Assembly: GCA_023853785.1 (NCBI GenBank)
Contig: JAJIRX010000198.1
Coordinates: 1 to 46,658 of the forward strand
Reading direction: 5' to 3'
From: Psilocybe azurescens
Lineage: Eukaryota > Basidiomycota > Agaricomycetes > Agaricales > Agrocybaceae
DNA length: 46,658 bases
The notes below the pieces were generated by a model, which saw only the letters and a program-made list of their open reading frames with translations, was not told the DNA's origin and made no database searches. Of the stretch, positions 30,187-41,543 are shown piece by piece (the stretch's first letter is position 1; each line of letters starts with the position of its first letter). The translations under genes and the position numbers were made by a program.

Positions 30187-30731
30187 GTGTCAATTCCAGT
30201 TCCGTACCCCGGGCATTCTTACGAACTCCAAGATCTGCCAGCAATCACGAACTTTGAAGTTCCCCCCAGCGCTAGAACGCAAACCCTGAAGGCTTGGGAT
30301 AATGATGGCCTGCTCTCTTATCATCTCAATCGGCCACCGGGTGGGCATATACGTCCCTTTCCAACCAATCTAAACGTTTCTTACATACATGCTGGTCGTG
30401 TGTCACTGGTGGCGCAAGATTGCGGGTGCGAGGTAGGTATTTTACCTGAACCTTCGTAAAAGCTACAAGCTCAAAGGGTTATCGCTTCATCGTCAGCTGA
30501 CTCGAGGATCACTGTAAGGGTGACATTGCAGGAGCCGCCGGTGAATTTGTTCGAGCCATACATCCAACCCTGCGCTGATTACGTAGGGCATGAAACGCCG
30601 ACATACCGTCAGACAAGAGGATACATAAGTTTGTTTTTCAAATCGTACGATGGAATCGAAACTCAAACCGCAGCATACCTCCAGTTCTCGGCATGTTCTC
30701 GCTCAGCATCTCTGACGTCTGCCTCATCATA
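30187..30731 (+). CDS. Hypothetical protein, two ORF pieces
   Basis: The first piece (30187-30459) ends in a stretch V-S-L-V-A-Q-D-C-G-C-E followed by a good donor (GTAGGT). The second piece (open from about 30462, to 30731) reads S-R-I-T-V-R-V-T-L-Q-E-P-P. Together they look like one globular protein cut by an intron, but no GT-AG pair I tried joins them in frame. The second piece overlaps the proposed P450 start at 30693 by about 40 bases. No family recognised. Confidence 0.3.
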
Positions 30732-33003
30732 GACGTGTTCACCTGTTCTCGAGTTTTATTTCGTGATAGAAGGGTGTGTTTGACTGTTAGAACACTCTTC
30801 AAATAATAATACTGACTCCTAACGAACAGCTTGATCACATCCCAACCATCGGCTATTCTACCCCGTTTCTCTCGTTCTTCTCTGCTCTAAAGTTTCTTCT
30901 GTCCAGAAGAGATATCGTCGAGGAGGGATATCGTAAGGTACGCTTCGAAATCAACCATCTATCTGATCTCTGTTTACTTACAAGCTCTGTACGCTGTGGT
31001 CCTCAACCAATCCAGTATCCTGGAAGTGTATGGAAACTGCCCATGCTAGACGAATGGGTCGTCGTTGCAAATGGACGCCAGCGAGTAGAGGATATACGCA
31101 AAGCAAGCGAGAACCAGCTCTCGGGCGTGCGCAGCAACCCGGTTGTACGTGTACCGTCTTTCGCCACTGTCTTTTCATTGTTCAAGCATCATGTTGATCG
31201 TAATGATATCTAGTTCTACCAATGGGCCCACACGCTCGGTAACGCGGTCTCCGACAATCCATACCACATCAACATCGTCCGTGGTCCTCTCACCAGGAAC
31301 CTCGCAAATCAATTCAATGACATCCATGACAAGATGATATTAGCCTTGAACGACATGATTCCATGCAAAACAGACGGTATGCTCGCTGTCTTCCTTACTC
31401 TTCCTACGGCTACTTATCCCAGGTTCACAGAATGGACGAGCGTCCCTGTTTTCGAGGGTCTCGTGGAAGTAATTTCGAGGATAACAACAAGAGCGTTTCT
31501 CGGCATCGACTTATGTACATTTTAGCATTCACTCCCTGTTCTATGTTATCATTAACGACTGATTGATTATCAGGCAGGAACAACGACTTTCGCAGGTTGT
31601 GCGTACAGTCCACCATGGAACTCGTTAAAGGACGTCTCCTCCACCTATTTCCCGTATTTCTCAGACCGTGAGTAGCGCCTGGCTTATATTCCTGTCAAAT
31701 TTGAGTCTTTAATTCGGTTACGATAGGCTATTTGGCCGACTGGTTACGAACGTGGATGGTGTCTTGATAGGCATCGAGAAACATCTCGCATCTATCATCG
31801 AATATCGATTAGAGCAAGATCGGATACATGGAGGCGAGTGGCCTGATAAGCCTGTGAGAGTGTTAATCCATCCTTCAAAGCCAAAATCGTGGCTCATAAG
31901 TTACATATTTATCGTCGTCGTAGAGCGACTTGATCACATGGCTCCTCGACTCTGCCAAAGCATCAGGGGAGGAACGCACACCGCGTAACATGGCGAAGCG
32001 CGTCGTGGTATTCAGTTTTGCATCGACGTACTCGTCGGCTGTGGTAAATCCTGTTTCCTTGACGAGCTATCATACCGATAGTTTTGGATTCTAAGTACTG
32101 TGCTAACTGATGTTACTCTCAGGCTTTCGCATAGGCTTTATACGAGCTCTGCAAACGACCAGAGTATATCCAACCCCTCCTAGACGAAGCCCAATCTGTC
32201 GTGAAGACCGCAGGCAAGGAAAGTGGTCCAAAGCAGCTGTCGGGGAGATGTTCAAGACGGACAGCTTCCTCCGCGAGACGCAGCGTTACAATGGACTCGG
32301 TCTGGGTAAGGCACTTCTTCTGTTCCTCTCAATGTCGCGCACCCAATTAAAGATCTGACATATCGAAAAAAAAAAGTTCTTCTCAGCAGACGAGTTCTCC
32401 AGCCATTCACGTTCTCTGATGCGCAGGGCACCACGCTCCCGCTCGGCACGCACCTGTGCGTCGACGCGTGGGGAACCATAGGGACGATGCGTATTATCAC
32501 GATCCGCCTGCGGAGGTGTTTGATGGGTTCAGATTCTCGCGACCAACAGGAGACCAAGAGGGTGCACGAGAGGATCAGGCGCCGCAACCGCTCATGGCGA
32601 CGCCGACGCTGGAGTACAACGCCTTTGGGCATGGGAGGCCTGCTTGGTGGGTTGTATTCCCTTCCTCCCTCCCTCCCCCTTTCCCTTTCTTTTTCCCGCA
32701 AGCTAGTGGTACTGTACTCACTCGTATCTACATCTCCCATCATATAGTACAGGCCGCTTCTTCGCAGTCACCGAGCTCAAACTCGTGCTCGGGTACATGC
32801 TCACCACATACGACTTCAAGTTCTCGCCCGAGTCTGCGAAGGCGAAGCCGCAGATGGCGTGGTTCGAGTCGAAAGTTATACCCGACAAGACCGTCAGGCT
32901 GATGTTCAGAAAGCGAAGTCCGGGTCCGGCATATAGGAAGGTTGGGGACGATGATCAAACTGAGTGCGATCGTCCAAAAGGCGTATCTGCGTTGAAAGTG
33001 TAA
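30693..33003 (+). pseudogene. Cytochrome P450 (microsomal, basidiomycete type), probably inactivated
   Basis: Exon 1 (30693-30773) encodes an N-terminal hydrophobic anchor. In-frame introns follow at 30774-30829, 30938-31015, 31145-31213, 31377-31430, 31515-31573, 31668-31726, 31854-31923, about 32033-32122, 32306-32376 and 32647-32747. Motifs: proline-rich hinge H-I-P-T-I-G; F-L-R-E-T-Q-R-Y (the E-x-x-R helix K); and the heme-binding loop F-G-H-G-R-P-A-C-T-G (F-x-x-G-x-x-x-C-x-G), its Cys codon split by the last intron. Known role: heme monooxygenase on the ER using an NADPH P450 reductase. Lesions: TAG at 32132-32134 where helix I region should continue, frameshift at about 32215-32225, and a one-base loss near 32475. 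Resembles the CYP5150-like group from memory. Confidence 0.85.
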
Positions 33004-33087
33004 ATTTTGGATTAATAGTACTAGTTTAGCTCTATTTCTCGGTCTCCCTTCTGTTGCTCCAGTGTCTGATTCGCCTAATGGAGCAGT

Positions 33088-33602
33088 CTACCGATCTTTC
33101 CTCTCTTGGTCATTGGCCATCTTCAATCCAACACCAGCCAAGAAGCACACCCTCATACTTGTACCAGCATAGACGAACCCAACATTTCCCCACATCATCG
33201 CATTCCATTCCCAGATTTTCCAAAGACATCGCTCCCCGCAAGAGCCATCGTGACCAAATGCCCAAAATCAGCTACGAGCAACCCCATCAGAAGCTTTTGC
33301 CACGTCGTAATGGACGTCGCTGATGACAAAACGAAGTGTTCGTTCAAGGCAAAGAGAAGGTATAGATTAGCAAGTTGAAGGAGTGCCATGCTCGTTTGTG
33401 TCGGAAGTACGTTGGATGGATGATCGAGTCTGAAGGAGAGATCCTTGAGGTAGTCTTCATGTCTGAATGCAGCGTAGTATGCCCCCGCAAGTGCCGATAT
33501 AGGCTCAATGTAGAGAAAGAATATTTTGTAAACCAAGGGAATGCTCAGTTGAGAAGGTATGATATAGTGGCATGTGAGAAAGGCTTCAATTTTGACCGCC
33601 AA
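33088..33602 (-). pseudogene. DUF7704-like integral membrane protein, one frameshift
   Basis: The ORF from ATG 33602 has hydrophobic segments typical of the fungal DUF7704 family: an F-F-L-Y-I-E-P-I-S-A-L-A-G-A-Y-Y-A start, then L-A-N-L-Y-L-L-F-A-L-N-E and L-L-M-G-L-L-V-A-D-F-G-H. After a one-base frame change near 33218 (by the A4 run) it continues W-E-W-N-A-M-M-W-G-N-V-G-F-V-Y and ends at TAG 33088-33090. Total length of about 171 residues fits the family. Function unknown; probably four membrane helices. It is convergent with the P450, 84 bp apart. The single indel could be an assembly error. Confidence 0.75.
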
Positions 33603-34353
33603 AGCATTCTGAGTATATATACATATCTATATCTATGTCCAAAATCCATTAATAGATTCCTGGTCGGCAAGGGTACGGTACATGCACCGTTTGTTTCAGT
33701 TGTACGTTATACCCTCGCTTTTCGCGTGTTCTTAGAGAATCATTAACTATTGGCATATCCCCAATTCTTAGAATTATTTACCTGAGGACACTAAACACGC
33801 CCGAACAACTGTCCTTTGCCAATCCGTAGAACTGCGACACGGCTTCTCCTTCACACGCAGACGACCATATGTACGTCCCCTAGCTCCATTTTCTCTCGCT
33901 CACTTCGTCTAGCTCATGACTGATCATTGAGAGCATGGGCGTAAAATGGCCTCTTACTGAGGAAGATGGTCCCACGGATGCGATCAATTTGTATCCCGTA
34001 GTATGGTTTAGGCCGTTTGACATTGATTAAATTTTGGTATAAATATTCTCGTGTAGTTAACACCACCGAGTTCGTATTGCTGGGGACTTCAGTACTGAGT
34101 TGCATTCTGACTCGCTTAGCTCGCACTGAATTAAATGAGATTTCGACTTCACAGTACTTACCAATCAGTATAAACATCACGATGGCATCAATGATTTCCA
34201 CGCTTGTCACTCATCCTGTGCAGGTGCGATACAGGAGGCAGTTCATATCAAGCCTTGCACCCGTCGCCCGCAGTGGTCTTCAAGGTAGGCTTGAGGCTGC
34301 TTCCAGGATCCCTATCGATCATCCTTTGTCCTCGACTAATCTCTTCGGTACCA
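33603..34353. other. Intergenic region between DUF7704-like and NACHT genes
   Basis: Short ORFs on both strands (for example minus 33914-34210) without motifs. Likely upstream regions of the two divergent genes. Confidence 0.5.
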
Positions 34354-36263
34354 ATGTCTCGTTTAATTGCAAATATCGAAGTCAATCATCACAGCGGACC
34401 AAGCTACCTGCAGAATGCACACAATGTGACGATTACAAACCCGACTGTTACGAATATTGGAGGAGATCATTATGAAATGACACAGATACATGGAGATATT
34501 CCATCTCTAGGTGATTCGTGGATAAGTTGAAGTAATGAAAGAGTTGCTTATCATTGCCGTAGGTTTGGCCGCTTTAAATCAAAGAATCGCACATGGTGCT
34601 GTATTTGACTCGGCTGAGCGGTACCCTCCTGGAAAATGCCATCCAGGAACTCGTGCGAGGGCTATAGCGGAAATTCTCTCATGGATCGATGATCCAACTC
34701 CAAGCGAGAGCGTCCTCTGGATCCACGGGTCAATGGGTGTTGGAAAGTCTGCTGTCATGCAAAGTATTGCTGAAATACTTTTCGCCGAGAAAAAAGAACC
34801 AATACGGCGGAAGTTTCTTCTTCTCTAGGGGAGTTGAGGGAAGAGATAATGGGAATCTGCTATTTGCTACTCTAGCATATCAACTCGCCGTACACAACCC
34901 AAGCCTAGGCACACATATTGACAAAGCCATGACAAGAGATCCCAGTCTCCCAACCAAGTCGATGGATGTTCAGCTTCGCGATCTCATTATCCGTCCCATG
35001 CACGAGTGTTGGACCGAGTCCGTCACTATACTCGGTCCGGTCATCCTGATTGATGGTTTGGACGAGTGCCACGATTCGGACTCGCAGTGTACAGTCCTAG
35101 CACTTGTCGCTGAGTCTATTGGCACCCCACATATTCCCCTACGATTTTTGATCGCTAGCCGCCCAGAGTATTGGATCAGAGACTGCTTCGTTGGCTTACC
35201 CCTGTCTTCCTCAACTAGGAAGATTTCTCTCAACAATCCTGAGTCTGGTACTAATGACGACATAGAGAAATATCTGACCGATAAATTCGACGACATATAT
35301 GTCCGGAACTCAAGATTCATGGGCAATGTCAAACGACCATGGCCGTCAACTGAAGTCATTGACCGTCTGGTAAGAGACGCATCTGGACAATTCGTGTACG
35401 CTTCAACTGTCTTGAAGTTTATCGGTAAAGCCTTCTGTGATCCCAGAAAGCAGCTCGACATTATTCTTTCCCCTGGCCCATTCCGTTCCATTGCATTCTC
35501 TGAGCTCGACAAGTTATACACCATTATTCTATCGCAATTTCCCAGGCCCGAATCTCTGCGGAGTGTGCTCGGTGGACTGCTCTTATCTATGAGTCCAGCC
35601 GCAATGGAGTTTTACCTGGGCGTTGATCCGACAGAGGTCGCCATCGTACTCGATTTTCTGAGCTCTCTCGTCACCGATGACAGACTCGATTGGCCTAAAG
35701 ATGACGATGAATTGACACAATTGTACGGTGCAGAGTCGCATATCTCGTTCTCCCATCTCTCGTTCCGGGAATTCCTGCAGGATCATAGCAGGGCTGGTCC
35801 GTATTTTTCTGATCAGGCGGCTATTTGCGACCAAGTGGCGATATCATATCTAAGATTCGTTGATATGGGGTTGTCCCAAAAGAGTGTTCAAATGACTGCC
35901 ATTGGTAAGTCGCAATGTGCCGCCTGATATTCATCGTACTGATATGGCCGTCCAGTTGCAACATCGGCCATGCTGCAATCGAATCCACGTGCGAACGATT
36001 TCTACGTATTCGAAATCCGGAGAAACTACTACCACAACTCAACTCACTCGTCTGCACACTTCGTGTCTTATTAGCTAGAGGTCGTCTATCAGTTTCACAT
36101 CCAAAGACCCTCTACTTTCATATACGTTATCTTCGGCTCACTGGTTACTTCACTACCTACGGTCGATCATTCAACGACATATTTTCCGAGCTTCGGGATT
36201 TACTCGAAGAAGTAAATCCAATGATTATCGAGTACATCTTGTCGTTGACGAAAAACACCTCAT
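34354..36263 (+). pseudogene. NACHT-domain NLR-type ATPase, one frameshift
   Basis: The first exon (34354-34510) carries the short N-terminal pattern seen before many Agaricomycete NACHT proteins (Y-L-Q-N-A-H-N-V-T-I-T-N-P). After a 52-nt intron (34511-34562) comes A-H-G-A-V-F-D-S-A-E-R-Y-P-P, then Walker A (H-G-S-M-G-V-G-K-S-A), Walker B (V-I-L-I-D-G-L-D-E-C-H-D, about 35040-35075) and the sensor-like L-I-A-S-R-P-E. A 51-nt intron (35905-35955) leads to the tail. In the A6 run 34790-34795 one base too many shifts the frame. Without it the domain reads on. I see no WD40, ankyrin or TPR repeats. Fungal NLRs act in non-self recognition and programmed cell death. The role of this gene is unknown. 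Confidence 0.85.
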
Positions 36264-37503
36264 GATAGGGGACACATTCATATACATGATGTCGTCCTCC
36301 ACCGACTCCACTCTTCATGCCATGTCTAATATGCCTGGCAGTGACTTGTCCAGCGCAAAGGCCTTTCTCCAACACCACTCAGAGCTCATCTTCAAAGTGG
36401 TTCGAAAAGACTGTCCTCCAAGCTACAGTCTTTTATTTGAGGTGGAACGCATTGTCATGTACAAGAGATGTGAGGTCCTAGGGAGAAAATTATACGATGC
36501 ATTTCGTCAACAGAGCGCCTCTATCTCCCAGCGGTGCCTAGTACATCTCCTATCAAGCGCTGAGGAAACGTTAGCACTTCCACATTACCAATATCATTGG
36601 TTGCAATTACAGTACTGACCAGTCTTCTATAATCAAGGTCCGCCATAACAATTTCTGCCATGAACCAACTGAGATGGTTCTTTAGTCGCCATCCCTTTTA
36701 TTGGTATCAACCTGGCGATATTGTGGAAAATGAACGAGGCATTATAATCCCCACTTTTGCATCATTAACTTCCATGATAATGGATGACGAACAAGAGATA
36801 TTCGTGAATTCACACCCAGTCTGGCAGAGTGCTGAAGGCTTGTTAATTACTGAATCCATAGTACTATGGAGCAAGCGCCAATGGGTAAAGTGCCTCGTAT
36901 TTTATCAATGGAATCATGCTTTAACAGTCGTGATAGGATACGCCCAGAGCCATGGAACTTCTGTACAACTACGATCAAAATCTGCCCTCAAAAATGCGTA
37001 ATTTGCCAAACCGATTGTGCCAGGAGATTTATCTCCCCGTTTTCATGGAGCCGTATTACTCAGATTTTGGAGTATACGAATCCCAAGGCAAAATTATTTC
37101 ATTAGATATTCAGCCAGACGAGAATGGAGATTATACGCACACGGTCACGGACGTACAAGGCCTGGTCCCAAGTTATGGAGACGAGAGCCCCAGGTCACAT
37201 CTAAAGGCTTCGTCAACTTCTCCCGAGTATTGGAACTTGTCGATCCCGAGAGTAGAAGCCAATATGTCACGCAAGTGACAGAAGCGGCACTCATTATGCT
37301 TGTAAAGGAAACCTATAACAAGGAGCCAGCCAGGCTTTCAAAGAATGATATCCCTGAATCGGAATATATGCTCGAAATTACCTGTCGTTATATCTTGGAA
37401 ATGGGACACCCTTCAGCAAAAGCTCTGAAAGCGCTACGGATAATACATTCATTGGCCACAAAGTCGGAAAGAGGATGGTATCCACCAATCTTTTCATACT
37501 AAC
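36262..37503 (+). CDS. Hypothetical protein, several open pieces
   Basis: A long plus-strand region with open pieces at 36262-36618, 36660-37001, 36952-37278 and 37017-37502. They overlap and change frame, so introns or frameshifts must join them. Readable parts include S-I-V-L-W-S-K-R-Q-W-V-K-C and a helical C-terminus (A-L-K-A-L-R-I-I-H-S-L) ending at about 37502. I do not recognise a domain. It begins as the NACHT gene ends and could be its C-terminal continuation. Confidence 0.4.
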
Positions 37504-37836
37504 AGCGATAAAGCTACTAAAGGTAGGTACTTCGAAACATATTCGATTTTATCACTAATGCTAAGTTTCGAAAGAAGTGCAGAGGTTCAGATGTCTCTCC
37601 TCGAGAGTTCGAGGTCATGAGAACCTGGTTGAAGGGCCTTATGTGTATAATCCGCCGGAATTCCTGGTGTAGGGAGCAATTCGAGAGTGAATGTGAGACC
37701 GCATAATACAAAGTAGTCGATTATAAGTCTGATATTAAGCTTCGACGAAGTACATTAATGATACAATTTATTCAGTCTTCTCTTTGATATCGTACACTAT
37801 CTCATAAGACTCTTTCAACTGCAGAGGTCGATCTCT
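37504..37836. other. Intergenic, convergent 3' ends
   Basis: No ORF or repeat worth noting. Confidence 0.6.
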
Positions 37837-38631
37837 TCAAAACGCATTCCGTTCCCACTCTTTAAGATCCTGCTTTGTCTGCCGATCCGCAAAACCCGCA
37901 TCTGGAAGCCCAACCAGTTAAATCAGCCATGTCACCTACATAGCTGAAATCAAACCAAATAAGAAAAACGTACCCTGATGTCCAAATCCTAAGTTCGGAT
38001 TCTGCGTAGTATTCATATGATTCCCCGAAAGCCCGTCATAACCAGCAGGGCCTTGCCCAAGGCCCATCACTCCGGCGCCACCACCTGTAGCTGCAAGGCC
38101 TTCAGCCATTCCCGCACCAGTCGATCCAGCGCCGAAGCCGTGTTGTCCTTCGAGGTTACGGTCGTCAGTGCGTGTTTGATTGTATGGTGCTCCTGGTCCT
38201 ACTGCTCCGCCTCCAAGGGTGTTGCCGCTGTTGTGATCGTCGTACTGGCCCAGGGTATTCCCAGAGAAGGGTCCTGCACCTCCGCTGTGGCCGTGACTGC
38301 CTGCATTGCCAGTGGTTCCAGGCTACGAGTTTGATTCGATTGAGTTCGAGAGGGAAAAGAGCGACGCAGAAGGGTGTAGAAGCTTACATGGTCACGGTTG
38401 GCTTTCGCCTCTCTGACTTCGGCATTACCGAGCTGGTGCTCTTCTCGACCTTGCTGCTTGAGATTGGCAGATTTTATTGCACCTCCAACGGTCTCCTTGA
38501 TCGCGCCTTTCATAGAATGCATTTGACCAGTGGTCTTACTAATTTATGAAAAGGACAACTCTTCTCAGTGGGTGTTGAATAAGAAAAGTAAAAGTAGAAA
38601 CGTACCTGGGGGTGGTGCTTGATGATGACAT
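37837..38631 (-). CDS. CsbD-like stress-response protein, four exons, intact
   Basis: ATG at 38631 and stop at 37837-37839. Exons 38631-38606, 38538-38388, 38322-37974 and 37901-37837 are split by introns of 67, 65 and 72 nt with GT...AG ends that keep the frame throughout. Exon 2 holds the CsbD-like pattern M-K-G-A-I-K-E-T-V-G-G-A-I-K-S followed by Q-Q-G-R-E-E-H-Q-L-G-N-A-E. Exon 3 is a Gly/Asn/His-rich, probably disordered segment. Exon 4 is a short charged helix (T-K-Q-D-L-K-E-W-E-R-N-A-F). CsbD-like proteins are small, hydrophilic and stress-induced in bacteria and fungi, with unknown biochemistry. This is the cleanest gene in the window. Confidence 0.88.
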
Positions 38632-39378
38632 GATGATTTATGTAAGTCTGTTCGATTATAAGTGTAGTGGTGATATTGAGGGGTGTGTTCCTAGAATTGA
38701 TTGAATTAACAGTGTCCAAAACCGAGTACATTTATACCTTTCGTTGTCGAGGTCACGCTTCCCAGCGTCATAGCTTTGCCTGGTGACTGAAATGAAGACG
38801 TCAAAAGCGGCGTAGAGTGAGGAGCACTTTGTGGGGTAGAATAGGGAGCCAATGGTGGACATGAACCTGCATTGGGAAAGGTCGATGGAGTCAGCACCCT
38901 TGCGCGACACTAATTTAGCGATTTACGTCATGCTGTGCGACGAGACTCAGACAATGCTTCTTGTTCAAATGACAATAGGAGTAACCGTTTTAAGAGTTAC
39001 AACCCCTTCTGATTTCAAATGTATAAAGATTATTGTATATTGCCGTATGTATAGTATACAGATGTGGCTGGGTAATAATGTAAAATGTTAAGTTCGTTCA
39101 CGTTTTTCGTTTATCATGATTTTGGCTCTTTCTCCTTACTTGTTTGATTCCCCAGATCGTTGCTGCCTCACGAAGATCACCAATATTCTCACTGACCAGT
39201 CTTCAGAATCCAACATCCTCTTGGTACACGACTGGGTGCATTTCCGACCAACGGATCATCCCTCCGAAATGGCTTCTGATGGCTGTGGTCACCTCTTCTT
39301 CATTGGGCTCATAGATGCTTTGTCGGCTTTCCATCGACTGAGCAAAAAAGTGGTCTGTCTAATCAAAAACTAGTTGTA
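38632..39378. other. Upstream region of the CsbD-like gene
   Basis: Contains short ORFs such as minus 38656-38910 and plus 39116-39373 without motifs. I see no clear stress element beyond general promoter-like AT stretches. Confidence 0.5.
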
Positions 39379-40292
39379 TTAGGGTTGAATATACGAGGTC
39401 CATAGCCCCTGGTAGCGGAGGGCTTCTGAACGGAATGCGCGATAGGTTGCGATCACTACGTCCCATACGGTGATGAAGTTGGCGGTATTATGGCTGTCCA
39501 TGACGGTAAGTGGACCACATGCAAAGCCCCGACACGAGTTCAACGGGTCCTTTTGAGGGTAGTGTCGTCGCAGATGCACCGGCACATCTCCTCTGACAGC
39601 TCGGAGGCCCAGGGACACCTCGAAAAGTCCCATTCGAACTCATGTACGAGAATAATATCGATCTCCTGTGGTAGGAGTACAGTCCCACTCAGAGCAGGCG
39701 TGGATAGGCACTTGGCAGGTGAGTGCACGGTGTGAGGGCGTGACATCTGTCCAAAGGGAGGCGGGTGAAGCGCCTTCGGAGTGGATATGGTCGAAGGCTG
39801 GTCTGGAAGGCGACACAGACACAGATGGCAGTATATGAGTTCAATTCTGACACATTGCTTTTTTCTTCTCGCAAACTTTGAATAGTTAACGGCCCTACAG
39901 TTACACCTGGCAATCCCATCATAAATTCCATCCAAAAATGTATCATCTGTCGTAGCAGCCTTGAGATGGATGTATCTTGTTGCTCAATTCCCACGGACAA
40001 ACTCTGTATATCTGTGTTAAGCGGTGCATCAACGATGCACAAGGCCGACATCGTTTTGTCGGGATGAAGTAAATAATTCGGCTGAAAGGTGCAGATGTCC
40101 TTTGAAACTTAAGTCCTGGGTGAGAGCTTGGATCATAAATCTGGAGAGGAGCTGGGTGCTTTGCTGTATACTGGTAATGTAGTCTGCGTAGGAGGAGGAC
40201 AGAGGAGATGGGGATTGAGGAGGTGAATTCGGTAGGCTATTTATACAAATTCGATATAGGCCTTTCCAACTGAATGCGGAAGAGGTGGCCAC
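39379..40292 (-). CDS. Hypothetical protein, probably multi-exon
   Basis: Minus-strand open pieces follow one another: 40292-40029 (ATG, Ser/Pro-rich then helical), 40051-39689, 39935-39540 (I-I-L-V-H-E-F-E-W-D-F-S-R-C-P-W) and 39633-39379 (C-R-G-F-A-C-G-P-L-T-V-M-D-S-H). The last two look like parts of one globular protein joined across a short gap. No family recognised. Exon borders are not resolved and a frameshift near 39555 is possible. Confidence 0.35.
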
Positions 40293-41543
40293 TGTTTTGC
40301 CTTCGACAATGATTCTGCAAGACCTTGTGTCTCTGGGCCACGGAGTTTACGCATTAATGGTGCCAAGAATGACAAACCTCCTCACCTCAATGGCAACAGC
40401 GGCGCCCTTTGACTAATGTTATGGTATTCTTCCGGACACTGGAGATATCTAGAACTCGAACAGGATTTGAAGTCCCAAGAAAAGAGACTTCCATCCATCT
40501 ATGGAAGTATGTACAATTTGTTTTCGACTTGATTATGGAATGGAGAGCGGTGCCACTCACTTCAAAAAAGGAATTTTACATAGGCTTGGACCAGCTTGGA
40601 CCTACGTCCGAGGTATCGGTTACCCTTTTAATCTTCAAATTCCCCGTGTACTGAGTATTATCATGAGTACAAGGCATTATGCACTGGGATAGTGGGGAAG
40701 ATGCGATACCATGACACCAAGAACTTGAAGAGATATACATCGCGACGCGCAATATGATGCTTGCTTACTCTGCCTCGACGCTCGAGCAGGCGAACGTTAT
40801 TGTGCCTGACGGGTAGATAGAAAAATATTGAAATTCCGTGTCAATGTAGCTAATATTATATCAGGACTGTGAGCAGTAGACCTGAGGAACGAATTACGGT
40901 GCAGACTCATAGGCCTCATAAGTCGCTGCAGAGAATGGGATCGGACTTGTGTGGCTGAGGTGGGAAACTTCCGTAGGTTAGATTTGCTATCACTTCGAAG
41001 TAGCAAAGAAATATTAACACAATAAGGGGTTCGAAAAAGAAGCGATTGAAAAGATCCTGCCCTGGCTATGTGATCGCTCACTCAAGAACAAAGGCAGCCC
41101 TTTCACGTCAAGTTCGGTGGTAAGGATGACTAAGCATCCGCATCAGGTCTGGAGCTTGACAGAGATCCGAGATCCGAGATCCGAGACTTGCAGACTCACC
41201 ACCAATTACTTACAGCAGGGCTTCAAATAAGGGTACATCCATGGGTCGTGAATAGTACACAGTGGCCGTGTAAGGCTGTAAGTACGTACTGCTTTTGAAC
41301 AAGTACAAACTCAAAGAGTTGGCATCAACCATCGCTTTCTCATCAACTGAATTAGATATAGCACCTCCACACCTCGTTTTCAGCCAATTCTGTGAAGATA
41401 TTCGAATAACACAACGCGTTTACCTCGTGGAAGCCATGTTCAGTCACATTCTCGTTTAGAGCTGCAACCAGACCCAAGATAGGGGTTAGACCTCACTTCC
41501 CTCCTCTCCTGTTTCGACGCAGACAAGAAAAATATTAAAAACC
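40293..41543. other. Intergenic region upstream of the Polo-like kinase gene
   Basis: Short ORFs only. A small tandem GAGATCC repeat occurs at about 41164-41187. Just before the kinase ATG is a CT-rich stretch (CTCCTCTCCTG), common near fungal transcription starts. Confidence 0.5.
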
